A DNA stretch of 64,000 nucleotides, from contig NW_024609835.1 of NCBI RefSeq assembly GCF_016920785.2, positions 81,626,243 through 81,690,242 of the forward strand, in the 5' to 3' direction. The position numbers and the translations under genes were made by a program. How positions within the stretch are numbered: the stretch's first letter is position 1; each line of letters begins with the position of its first letter. This document shows positions 1-9,563 of the stretch, piece by piece. The notes below the pieces were generated by a model that was given only the letters and a program-made list of their open reading frames with translations, was not told where the DNA came from and did not search any database. The DNA comes from Ixodes scapularis (lineage: Eukaryota > Arthropoda > Arachnida > Ixodida > Ixodidae).

Positions 1-59
1 GCCATTCCAGTGTCCTGTGACTGTCATTATCGGGTAACCTTCCGGTGCTCCGCAGCACG

Positions 60-240
60 CTCACGGCGCAGAGTCACGTGATACGCCCAACGCGCTGGAC
101 CTCCTATCCGCGACTCCAACTAACTATAGGTGGCGCCACTCATTTTCCAAGATGGCGGGTTTAGTGAGGGTCAGAGATGCGTGCCGCTGTTGAGCCCGTC
201 TAGTGTGCTGGCTTCACTGAGCGACATAAATTATTTCTGG
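60..240 (+). promoter_or_regulatory. Promoter-like patch with E-box and YY1-type motif
   Basis: A GC-richer patch stands out from the AT-rich DNA that follows. It holds a palindromic E-box TCACGTGA at 74-81 and AAGATGGCGG at 149-158, which matches the YY1 motif often found at start sites of broadly expressed animal genes. The ATG inside that motif opens only a 13-codon frame, so if a gene starts here its first coding exon is tiny or the patch is untranslated. The window edge prevents seeing the rest. Motif matches are seen directly; promoter function is inference. Confidence 0.3.
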
Positions 241-1274
241 TAATACAAGGAAGCTAATGTTTTATGAGCGCAGGTTACCCCTTTAACCTGAAAACAAGAA
301 CGGTGTTTAGCGTATTTTTTACGGAAGGATGCGCGTTTTAATTCTGGAGCGAAACCGAAACTTACCTCTATTTTGGATTTAATTTCTCGATATAGGCCTT
401 AATTTCGAATTATTTCACGACTCAAGATGTGTCTCACATCGTAATTATTTACTTAGAAAAGTTGTTCGCGGAAACTTTATTTTGTGACATATTGTTCGAT
501 CCAGGGTGATATTTGTAGTTGCTGAAAAAATCAGTGCTGATATCTGTGCGTTCTCGCAGCCTTTCTCTCGCTCAGATAATTGTCATGGGAAATAATGACA
601 ATTATTCCAGCACAAGAATAAGAAAATAATTCTAATTTTTATAATATGTCCACGAAACGTATAAACTAATAAACGCTGCTCTCACTGCAACAACCCAAAG
701 ACGGAATCCGAGTCAGACAGCTGAAGTGTGTGTGTGTGTGTGTGGGTTTATAGCACCGCGTGACGTGTAGGACTTCATATTACATCCATTGTTTGACTGT
801 TTGTCTAACTTGATAACTATGTCAGATTTTTTCATATGCTAAAAAGAAAACAGAATTATACCTTTCTGGAAAGACTATTATTGTTAAATAGCGTATTCTC
901 GCGATCTTGGCGCTAATTGGAGGCATACTTTGCCGCGATTTGTATTAATAATAATAATATTAAAAGTCACATATTTGAATAAGTAATTCTTCAAGTTCTA
1001 ATATAATTTGTTGCTTATGATCTAATTTTAAACGCGCGAAGAAATATGACAATAAAAACTGTGCTCATTATCATCACTGGTTTCAGTTGCTGCATTTTAA
1101 TTACAAATAAAATAAAAATAGTCTAAAATCAATGAAAACAAACATTTTAGCGAATGTGAGAAATCCATGTAAAATTACATTAATTGTGAATAAAGTATAT
1201 TTTGCTCAAAGTCGCGACTTTTGACAACCGGCGAAATGCCCAAAATCGCCGCCAATAACCTTCCATACCAAATG

Positions 1275-1305
<31 letters not shown>

Positions 1306-1449
1306 GCCTTTTTTTTAATTATTAGTTTTTTCATAACATTTATTTACTTTTGTATTTGCTCGCCGTTGTTTTGCTAATCTCAACCTTTCCAGTTCGAAGG
1401 AACGCCTACCTGCTTGCACGTCTGGTCACTGCAGCACGTTTCGTTGGCG
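241..1449. other. AT-rich non-coding stretch
   Basis: No credible coding region is visible. The stretch holds a short TG microsatellite (726-744) and the C-tract described separately. Otherwise nothing is recognised. Confidence 0.5.
1275..1305. repeat. Homopolymer: 21 C followed by 10 A
   Basis: An uninterrupted run of 21 C at 1275-1295 is directly followed by 10 A. It is one of seven long C or G tracts in this window; the exact length may not be reliable in an assembly. Confidence 0.8.
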
Positions 1450-1705
1450 TTGGAAGCCGGTGAAACAGTTGTGAGTTTTAATATTGCGTATACGAGCGAA
1501 CTCAAGCCCTGTGTGTTTGCGTTAGCTTTACGTGTTCTACACTGCGCGTGCGCGGAGCCCAAAACTGCGGTCTTGGATGGCGCATGGCGATGAGGCGCAC
1601 GCACAACGTGGGGCACGGAACTCTAACGCAAACGCATACCGCTTGCGTTTGCTTCTATGCGCAATACTAAAACTCTCCAGTAAGGTACAATCCCATACCG
1701 GCTGC
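1450..1705. mobile_element. Hairpin-type foldback MITE (about 120-bp inverted arms)
   Basis: The two halves are imperfect inverted copies. TTTGCGTTAG at about 1518 is mirrored by CTAACGCAAA at about 1622, and GAGTTTTAATATTGCG at about 1472 is mirrored near 1660-1677. AGCCGGT lies near each end. Because the arms mirror each other, reading frames on opposite strands give similar peptides; these are artefacts of the palindrome, not genes. The centre is rich in GCGC (GCGCGTGCGC, an NRF1-like word). Termini and target duplication are not resolved. A short non-autonomous DNA element is the best reading. Confidence 0.6.
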
Positions 1706-1931
1706 AGCACTACGTTGGGACAGTGAAGAGTCTTGTTTACATTCGGAAACGACATTTCGCGAGCCATGACCGCGAGCAGTTCCGCCATGCCCGCTGAGCA
1801 GGAGAGTCGGGGGACCCTCACTAGAGCGCTTCCCGTTTCCGCCGCGGGAGGGCGAGCGTCGAGCTGGAGACGCGAATAGGATGGCTCGAAGGGATCGATG
1901 CGCTCAAACGCAAGGTGACCGGAGTATGGGC

Positions 1932-2025
1932 ACCGGACATTTTGTCAAACGCCGTTTCATCGACTAAGTGGACATTTCATCGAACGCCGATTCACTTGAC
2001 GCCATTCCATCGAATTTCACTACCG
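1932..2025 (+). repeat. Left arm of CATCGAACGC foldback family
   Basis: Degenerate copies of the 15-bp unit CGCCGTTTCATCGAA follow a terminal ACCGGACATTTTGTC. The same family in reverse orientation lies at 8018-8088, and a cleaner pair lies at 35605-36653. The flanks CGGAGTATG (left) and CGGAGTTTA (right of 8088) agree at 7 of 9 positions, which suggests a decayed 9-bp target duplication around a 6.1-kb composite. Confidence 0.6.
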
Positions 2026-2382
2026 AATTTTGGAGCATTATAGTTCTTTTTTTTTTATGCTTTACTACGTTTCTGAATTGAGTTTTTTTTTCTTTCCACG
2101 CTGTTGCCAAATATTTAGAAATAAAATTACTACCCTGGTCACTATTTGACCCAAAGTTTTTTGTTTTTTTTTAATCATAGAATGAAAAGAGAACTTAAGT
2201 GGGTATGCCACTTACTGTTTTCAGGTAAAATAGGAGGCTGTACTTTATTCCCTATTTGCCGAAGTATGAAAGGTACATCCGGAATGCAATATCACTATTC
2301 TTTGCTGCACCTTTTTTATTTTGTATTAATCTATTTACTTGCGTTTTCATTATATCCTATAAGAATAGCTCGGTTTCTAATG

Positions 2383-3186
2383 GTGAATTCCACTGGTCTT
2401 TTTGGAGCGCGCCAGGATCGACTTCTTTGGAGCACGCCTATTTCGCTGGGCGATCGGGATCGTGACGGACGTCGTTTTCGACCAGCTCCCACTCCAGATC
2501 TCGATACGGATCCGAGAAAAGTCGCTCCGCCGATTTCGGCGGATTCGACCGGAAGCCCGCCTAACCAGCCCTCGGCGTGCACACGTGACTTCCTTGCTTG
2601 CCGGGCCTCTCGCCCTTCTCGCTTCTCACCTCAGAAGAATTCGTAATGGCCTTTCGCGAAGTGCCGTCCGGCTTACTGCTGGTGCTGCTTGATGACAATT
2701 TGTTGTCAAGTTGATCGAGCAGCTCCTCCTGCAGCAGTGGCTCGAGTAGCAGCGAAAACAAGTAATTCTTGTATGCCCCGGGGCATACAAGAAATCCTTG
2801 TCTTTTCGGACCTTTGCAGAAGAGGCCGAAAATCGAGACGTACTTGGACACCGTTCACGAGTATTTCGATCAAGAGGCAAGTGAGCTACGCTGATGCATT
2901 TCGCTTATGGACAGGATTCTTTCATATCATTAATAACTTCGCTTGTGCGTTGAATATCTGTTGCTAGCGCCGCGATTGCGAAAACATGTGCTTCGAGATC
3001 CGCGACCGCGGGAAGAGAATTTGCGGGAAGGTGAATGACGGGAAAATATCCGCCGATTCCGAAGGAGTGGTCATGTTCTACAGCGGATCCGGAGGCGGAG
3101 CGATTTCGTTCAGATCGCGTGCTCCATCTCGGATCTGGTCTACTGATTCTGGCGCGCTCCAAAACGGCCAGTGCAATTCACCATAA
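2383..3186. mobile_element. GC-rich foldback element with GGAGCGCGCC arms
   Basis: The left end (ATGGTGAATTCCACTGG, then TTTTTGGAGCGCGCCAG) is mirrored at the right end by CTGGCGCGCTCCAAAA and CCAGTGCAATTCACCAT. Shorter GGAGC/GATCC words repeat inside both arms, so they are compound rather than simple. The flanks TAGCTCGGTTT and TAGCGTAGGTTT look like a decayed target duplication. No transposase is visible, so the element is non-autonomous. Frames of 60-166 codons on both strands here are composition artefacts. Confidence 0.65.
2766..2793. repeat. Perfect 28-bp palindrome
   Basis: TTCTTGTATGCCCC is followed immediately by its exact reverse complement with no spacer. It lies near the middle of the foldback element at 2383-3186, where it may mark the symmetry centre. 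Confidence 0.9.
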
Positions 3187-3423
3187 TAGCGTAGGTTTAA
3201 AATCCGGCAGCTCTGCCGATTACGAAAAGTAAACAAAAAGGGGAGACACGTCTTATTTATTGTTCTTTTTTTTTCCTGTATTATGCGACATGTAGACATG
3301 TCATTGCTTCAAGGACGGCTTCGTACTTGAAACGAATTCCTCTCTTCAAGGACGAGGATAAACACGTGAAGGGACACGTACATTCGTACCTGCACCCTAT
3401 GATACCAGGTTTCATAAAATGAA

Positions 3424-3498
3424 CGGTGTTGTTTTAAAATGGTTAAAACAGCGCAAAAAAGACACGGACAGAGAATATGTACACACACAGAGCGCTGC
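3424..3498 (+). repeat. Penelope terminal repeat, left copy (inverted to 7739-7812)
   Basis: This stretch (GGTGTTGTTTTAAAATGG, then AACAGCGCAAAAAAGACA, then CGGACAGAGAA and AGAGCGCTG) is matched in reverse complement at 7739-7812. The two copies bracket the Penelope reading frames. Penelope-like elements are known to carry terminal repeats in direct or inverted orientation, so this pair most likely marks the ends of the element. Confidence 0.65.
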
Positions 3499-3542
3499 TT
3501 GGGGACGTCCAGGTGCCGGAGGACGTGCGTAAGGTCTTGATT

Positions 3543-4870
3543 AAGGGTCCGAAGTTTGCCACTCAAGAGGCGGTGCTTCCCCAGGACTTGGTTTCTCTGA
3601 TTAGAAATACGGGGAGGAAGGTGGTTGAGGAATAGAGGGAAAGATGCATTGTGGAGGCGGTTGATTCGTTACCGAGGGGTTCTTGGGGTCATGGTCAGAA
3701 GCCTTACGTGGGCAAGGTTGTCTCTTTCTGTATAGTAGAAGGACTAAAGCTAATGACCACGGACAAGGAGGGAGGGTTTGTCCCGGTAAACGAGGGTGTA
3801 TTTTCTGTGAAGGCTGGGGAGGCGATTGGTAAGAACTTCAAAGTGGTCGATAACATGCCCTTGTGTAAGGTCAAACCAACGGCGTTAAACCTTTGTGAGG
3901 GCTTGGGCCTGGACAGACTGAGTTGCAAAGGGAAAAATACTTCACCTTAATGTCTTCTTCACAGGTCACACAAGGCGGCCATTCCGTTCAGGGTCATTGT
4001 TTCTCAAAGAGGTTCGTGGAAGCTACATGTGGCGGACTTCCTAAGGAGACACCTGACTTCACTCTGCCTGCAAGACGCGTCTAGGTTTGACAACTCGCTC
4101 TCAGTGGTCGAGCTATTGAGGGTGGAAAACCCTGAGATGTGCGATGCGGTGTCTTTTGACGTAGAGGATCTGTTTTATAATATTCTTCACCAGGATCGCT
4201 CGATAGCTGTAACTTTCAGAATGCTAGCGGGGTGAACGCTCAGCAATTTGTAGAATTTCTCCGTTTTTACTTAAGTTACACGATTGTGGAGTACAAGGGG
4301 TCGTTGTTAGTGCAGAAGCAAGGACTGTGCATTGAGACCAGTGTTGCACCCGTATTGAGTAAAGTTTTTCTGTCCAAGTGTGAAAGAAGAATTGCTGATG
4401 TCCTCGGAAGTGACGTGATAAGGGTATTTAGATACGTTGATAATATTTTGCCTTTGTTCCGGGTTGGGTCTGCCCAAGACAGGAAGATTGTGATAGCTGA
4501 TTTGTTGAGTGTGTTTAAAGAGCATTTTAACGGATTGCAGTTCACCAGGGAGGACCCGAAAGGAGGAGTGTTACAGTTCTTAGAGATTGAGCTTTCCTTC
4601 TCTGGGTCTCATCTGTGCTGAAGCTACTTGCCTAGGTAGAAGTCTGTTCTCCCGTACGATTCGAACCATTCTAAAGTAATAAAAAGGGGGATTATAACTA
4701 GTAGTTTGTGGGGGTCTGTTACGGGGTCATTTCCACACAGGATGATCACGCGTTTTTGCGGGCAGGCTAATAAATGTTTGGAGTGTGGGTACCCTAACAG
4801 CCTTCTAGTCGATGTGATCAAAAGGTTTGGCAGCTCGCATATAAATAACATGAACAATAACATAGCGAAA
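3543..4870 (+). pseudogene. Penelope-like element, N-terminal and reverse transcriptase part (broken)
   Basis: This is the first half of a Penelope-like retroelement, whose enzyme copies RNA into DNA at a nicked target. Three frames must be joined to follow it: about 3543-3950, about 3954-4235 and 4232-4621, with a weaker continuation to about 4870. Recognisable blocks are HKAAIPFRVIVSQRGSWKL (the PFR motif region of Penelope RTs), an FDVEDL block near 4158, the catalytic box RYVDNILP near 4430-4453, and FLEIELSF near 4590. The active box reads YVDN rather than YxDD, so one catalytic aspartate is lost. Stops and frameshifts make it dead. The reading frame is interrupted by a LINE fragment and a mariner copy and resumes at about 7057. 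Confidence 0.8.
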
Positions 4871-5819
4871 ATAACATGAAAATCAATACTGGAAAAACTA
4901 AATACGTGCATATTACAACAAAAAAGAATGCATTGTGTTTTGATTATGAGCTTGATGCAGTTAAACTTTCCAAAGTTGATAGCTACAAGTACTTGGCCGT
5001 GATTATCACGAGTGACCTCGAATGGAACAAACATGTGGACTATGTAAAAAACAAGGCAATAAAAAAACTCTAGTATCTCCGAAGAAGACTTTTTAGGACA
5101 CCTCCTTCGGTTAAGACTCTTGCGTATAAAGCTCTAGTAAGACCGACCCTAGAGTACGCATCCGAAGTCTGGGATCCCTGGCAGGTCACACTTTCAAGGG
5201 AGCTTGAAAACGTACAGTCACTGGCAGTACGCTCAATCTTTTCTGACTTTAGGAGTGCTACATCTGTTACGACGCTGAAACGACAGGCTGGTTTGCAGCC
5301 ACTAAAAAACCGAAGAATGTTCCAGCGCCTGAAATTGTTTTTTCAAATATACAACAACATTAGAATTAATAAATCGAAATATGTGAAGCCGAAAAGCTAT
5401 CGGCTAGATCGCCTGCACCACCAGAAAGTTTAAACTGCCATTGATGCCCGTATAAATACTTTTAAATACTCATTTTTTGTTCAGGCGGTAGAGTTGTGGA
5501 ATAAACTTCCTGCTAGTGTCGTTGCACTGGAATCCCTTTCTGAATTCGAGAATGCCATAAGCGTATTGTTTGACCTGTAAGTGTGACCCTTCTTGTGGGT
5601 GTATCTGTGAGTGTATATTTTTGGGGTGAGGTTCCCAAAGGTTGATTTTGAAAGCGGTGCTTGAGGTGTATATTTTTGTGGTGCAGATCCTGGAGATTGC
5701 TCTGAATGTCGATATTTGAAAGCAGTGTTGTATTTGATTTCCGTGTTTGTATTACCCCCTCCTGCCTTGGCCCTTGAAGGGGCTGGCAGTATTGTGAAAT
5801 AAATAAAATAAAATAAATA
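4871..5819 (+). pseudogene. 5'-truncated LINE 3' end (CR1/L2-like), inserted in Penelope
   Basis: The encoded peptide is the C-terminal part of a non-LTR reverse transcriptase: KINTGKTKYVHIT, then SYKYLAVIITSDLEWNKHV, LVRPTLEYASEVWDPW and ELWNKLPASVVALESL, ending with a stop near 5580. In-frame stops occur near 5071 and 5432. A 3' UTR follows with TTGGCCCTTGAAGGGGCTGG and an AATAAA-type tail at 5790-5819, the usual 3' signature of jockey-superfamily LINEs. Only the last part is present, as expected from 5' truncation during target-primed insertion. It sits between the two halves of the Penelope element and directly abuts the mariner copy. The clade is inferred from motif style only. Confidence 0.8.
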
Positions 5820-7056
5820 ACAAAACTAGCAGGGCTTTGAAAAAAAAATTATTTCTCAACATATTCCCCCTTATACTAATACACTTCTCCCAGTTGCCTT
5901 AAAAACTTTTCATACCCACAAAAAAAAAAATCTTTCTTCCTACTTGTTAAGTGACTGCTCTGTGGCAGTTCGCAGTGCACTCAAGTCATTGAACCTTCTT
6001 CCTTTTATGAGTGTCTTTTTTTTTAAATTCGGGGAATAAAAAAGTCACTAGGGACCAGATCATGCCTGTAGGGTGGGTGGTCAAGCTCTTCGAAAGCACA
6101 CTCTCAAATGACAGCCTGGGCAACGCGAGACTTGTGAACAGGGGCGTTGTCATGCAGGCAGGAAGGGGACGCCTCTTGTGACTAATCCTCATCGTTTTCC
6201 CCACGATGTCCTCACGCAGTTTGCGGAGAACGTTGGTGTAATATTCTCCTGCTATTGTTCTGCTGTTTTTTCTAGATAATCAATCGGTAGGGTCTTTTTT
6301 GCGTCCCAAAAGACTGTCGCCATCACTTTCTCTCCCGAGCGTTGCATCTTGAATTTTTTTCGGAGGAGAAGGCCCCAAATGCCTCCACTGCATAGATTGT
6401 TGTTTTGTTTCGGAGTCCCAGTCACAAGGCGATCGAGAAAATCTTCTGGGTAGCTTTCATAGGTGCTCGAACGCTCCCTTGATGAATGCAAGCGGTGCTG
6501 TCGATTCAGCGTAGAGAGGTTCCGTGGCACCCATCTTGCCGAGATGTTCGACATACCCAAAACGTCATGGATGATTGTGAAAGCACTGCCCTCCGAAATT
6601 TTCAATTCCGTTGCAACTTCGGACACCTTAATTCGGCGATTCTTCATGATTAGGCTCTCAGCTCGGGCTGAATGATCCAAATCGGTTAAAGTGCTGGACC
6701 TCGCTGACCTTGCATGGATCGTCTTGCACGTCCACACGACCCCGTTTAAACTCGTTTAACCAGCGAGTTACTGCAGCATATGAAGGGCATTCATCGCCAT
6801 ACACAGTCACCATTCTACTGTGAATTTCCTTCGCGGAACTCCCTTTTTTGCACAAACCTTATCATGCTTCGATCTTCAAGCTTGAAATCGGGGGAGGACG
6901 CCATGTTTACCTGACTGGTGCAGACCAAAAGCGGTACCGAATGTCTTGATATTACGAACATGTTTGGCTAGAGGGATGAGCTAAGCGACGGTTATAGAGA
7001 CATCGCTGTCAGACTTTTGATTATAGCCGAGTTGCAAAACTTTCTGATCACCCCGT
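5820..7056 (-). pseudogene. mariner transposase, degenerate
   Basis: On the minus strand a mariner (Tc1/mariner, DD34D) transposase can be followed through several frames. A plausible start ATG is at 6904-6902, then SAKEIHSRMVTVYGDECPSY with TRWLNEFKRGR (N-terminal helix-turn-helix), MSNISARWVPR (the WVPH-type linker motif), and KVMATVFWDAKK with IDYLEK in the catalytic domain. The LHDNAPVHKSR-type block (second Asp) and the PSDFF block (third Asp) survive in other frames near 6000-6160. The first catalytic Asp, normally in a TGDE block, is missing: VTG runs directly into sequence from further downstream, suggesting a small deletion. The GTGATCAGAAAGTTTTGCAA end near 7030-7050 resembles a mariner terminal repeat. 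The copy is non-functional. Confidence 0.85.
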
Positions 7057-7640
7057 AGGTGTAGCCGAGAGCCTCTTGAAAAAAGGGCGTAATCCGGCGG
7101 CTGGCATGGGTCAGACGTTTATGCAGAGACCTGTTGTAATTCCTTGTATCCACAAGGCTGCGCACGGTTTAAAGAAAGTGGCACAACGGCATGGCATTTT
7201 GTGCACTTTTTTCAGCTCCTGGTAAGCTGGGACGTTTATGTGCGAAAGTTGACAGAGGTCAAGCACCTATCCTTGGTTGTCTCGAACAGCATAAAAACAA
7301 GTTTTTTCCTTGCGTGGGTTGGGTGGTATATTGTATTCCGCTGACGTGTAAGAAGGTATAGATCGGTCAAACAGACTGCTGTGTAAAAGACAGATTGTGG
7401 GAACATGCGTGCTCAATAAAGTCGTCACCGTCAGGAAACTTGGCGGTGCACTGTGATAGGTGCGAGTGCACTCCTGTTTTAATCGACACCGAGATTCTTG
7501 CAAAGTACTGTTAAAAGACGACTAGAGAGTTTGCGGAAGCATCCTTTATTTCGAAGATCAATGATAAGTATGTCAGCTCTCCCTCGAGTTGCTTATATGA
7601 CTGCGAATTTGCGTTTATCAGCAGTTTTCGACGAAATGGT
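7057..7640 (+). pseudogene. Penelope-like element, C-terminal part with GIY-YIG nuclease
   Basis: The Penelope frame resumes here after the LINE and mariner insertions. The block HGLKKVAQRHGI with FFSAPGKLGRL is the linker typical of this family. It is followed by the GIY-YIG endonuclease domain: VVYCIPLTCKKVYIGQT near 7322-7372, then CVKDRLWEHA with the conserved Arg, and GNLAVHCDRCECTP. Downstream sequence EAS, INDKYVSSPS is the usual tail of the domain. Stops and shifts are present, including a stop near 7510. In the intact family this domain nicks target DNA. Here it belongs to the same copy as 3543-4870 and is dead. Confidence 0.8.
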
Positions 7641-7738
7641 CAGTTGATATGTGGTGTGACGTACGTGATGTCATGCGATTGGATATATGTGGGCACGACG
7701 GTGGGCATCTTTTTTTGGAAAATAAACAACTGAAAACC

Positions 7739-7812
7739 AGCGCTCCGTACACCTTCTCTGTCCGTTCTTTTTTTTTTTTTGCGCTGTTTTTACCCTTTTT
7801 AAAATGCAACAC
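7739..7812 (-). repeat. Penelope terminal repeat, right copy
   Basis: This is the reverse complement of 3424-3498 with small indels in the A/T runs. It is followed at about 7811 by CACCAACTAGCCCAACTCAC. A similar module, TACCAACTCGCCCGATTCAC, recurs near 32069. Confidence 0.65.
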
Positions 7813-8017
7813 CAACTAGCCCAACTCACTACTGAGTGGTGTTCCCGTTTGTTATTGGCCACATTAGCTGCACAGGTCATTAGTTGCAATAAAAAAATGG
7901 CAGGTGTAGGGGATAAAATGAAGCTGCTTATTCTTTTTTAGCACAAGAAAAAAGTCTGGTATCCTTTTGGTGTAAAAAAAAAAATGATTTCTCAGATTAA
8001 AATGTCTGCTCCTCCAC

Positions 8018-8088
8018 TAGGCGGCGTTCGATGAAACGATTTCGATGAAACGACATTCAATGAAACGGCGTTCGATGAAATGTCCGGA
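8018..8088 (-). repeat. Right arm of CATCGAACGC foldback family
   Basis: Units GGCGTTCGATGAAAC in tandem end with GATGAAATGTCCGGACCC. This is the inverse of 1932-2025 and the same terminus as the element at 35605-36653. Confidence 0.65.
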
Positions 8089-8240
8089 CCCAACGGAGTT
8101 TATGTGAGCAGTTAGCCGGTTCGAATTTCCGCTGAGGGGCCCTCAATCTGAAGGTCGCTTATTACGGTGAAAGTTCGGAATCCAAGATTAAAGGCTTGAC
8201 ACATTCATGCTTGCTTACGACTGCAGGATCTAGTGGTTTC

Positions 8241-8500
8241 TTACGACGAGAGAACACACTGGCACGATGCCGCCATCTATGAGGTGGCCCTGGAACTGCA
8301 TTTCACTAGAGCGAAGGTTTTGCACTATTTGCGAGAACAAATGTACGAAACTGTGAGAAATGGTCGTTTATAGCGTCGTCAAAAGATTTTTCCAGTCAAT
8401 AAAAAGAAATGATTCGCGAAAAAGAAAAAGGAAATACATGAAATTCGCCAGCGTCCCCAAGTTACCCGTTAGATGGCGTCAGTTTGTTCTCTCGTCGTAA
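8241..8500. repeat. Inverted repeat, 16-bp plus 9-bp perfect blocks
   Basis: TTACGACGAGAGAACA (8241-8256) is exactly mirrored at 8485-8500, and CGCCATCTA (8271-8279) at 8470-8478. The arms enclose about 190 bp without coding features. This is probably a small foldback element or an inverted duplication. Confidence 0.6.
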
Positions 8501-9375
8501 GAGTTCCCAAGAAGTTGTGAGGCACTCGGTCCTGTACAGTTGGAAGTGTGTATGAACCAGCCTTTAGGCCGAACATCAAACGAGTTGAAAATTGAACCGT
8601 GGAACTCCTCCAATGCGGCTTGGGCTCCTCTTGATGACCTCTGATGACATCGATCACATTTCGTCCCGTTCGTTAGTGCTCAAAATAAAATTAAATGCAC
8701 AGACACACGTTCCAATTCCCTATAAAATGCTTTAAATCAATAACAAAATGCTTTTTTGTGTTAGTCTTCATCAGAAATGTACATGTTACGATGCTTAGCG
8801 AACGCCACCGAGTGCTTAGCAAATTCATCAGGCCTGCTACCAATCTAGTAGTTCACACGAGTTAAATGATAAACCCGTGTGTGAGCCATCGTCGCTATTT
8901 AGGCTTCAACATGTAATGCCATGCAAGATTTCTTTAGCTGGCATTTTTTATTCTAAGAAGAGCGAGAATGTATTAGTCAAAACCACTTGGCCCGCATAAG
9001 CACCTGTGTGCTCATACGCAGGACGCGAGTTCCTCCGTACGTATGTGACACCTACTGGCTACCGTAAAGGCCTTTGACAAAAGATAGTGATTATAGGTTC
9101 TTGAGTCATATCAATTAAAAAGATAGACACAGAACGGTTTCACATAACGTCGGCCAAACCTTTCCTACGAAAACTGCGCGTCGCCAAAAAGAAAGACAGG
9201 AAAAAGAAAAGATAAAGCTTATGTATTGGATTCTGACAAAGGGCCTGTTAACAAAAAATACATAAGTACACTTAAGACTGCCTGCGTCTAGGAAGGCGAA
9301 AGCATTACAGTCCCGCGGGAGAAATGTTTTGCAGTAAAGTTTCTACACGCATTATAGTTTAGGACCACGTATAGT
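8501..9375. other. Non-coding stretch
   Basis: Nothing recognised. Frames are short and of AT-rich composition. Confidence 0.5.
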
Positions 9376-9563
9376 ACGACATCGAGGAAGACGTTCCGAG
9401 ATCCACGCCAAGTACGGCGTGTAGGACGACCTCTAGGATGACCTTAAGGGCGATGTCTAGGATGACGCCGAGAACGACGCCCAGAATGACGCCTAGTGGG
9501 CGACGTCTAGGACGACCTCTAGGACGACCTCAAGCACGACGCCAAGGACGGTGTCTTCCTTGA
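9376..9563 (+). repeat. Degenerate GACG-rich minisatellite
   Basis: Many imperfect 10-13-bp units of the form TCTAGGACGACC and GATGACGCC lie in tandem, all in one orientation. The composition recalls the GACGTC-saturated core at 44285-45060, but units and symmetry differ, so common origin is not claimed. Confidence 0.65.

Noticed and set aside
2146..2646. 166-codon plus-strand frame
   Set aside because: It starts in AT-rich DNA and enters the GC-rich foldback arm at 2383, and frames on both strands are open there.
7322..7450. Homing endonuclease or mobile intron from the GIY-YIG motif
   Set aside because: The linker and the upstream RT show it belongs to a Penelope-like retroelement.
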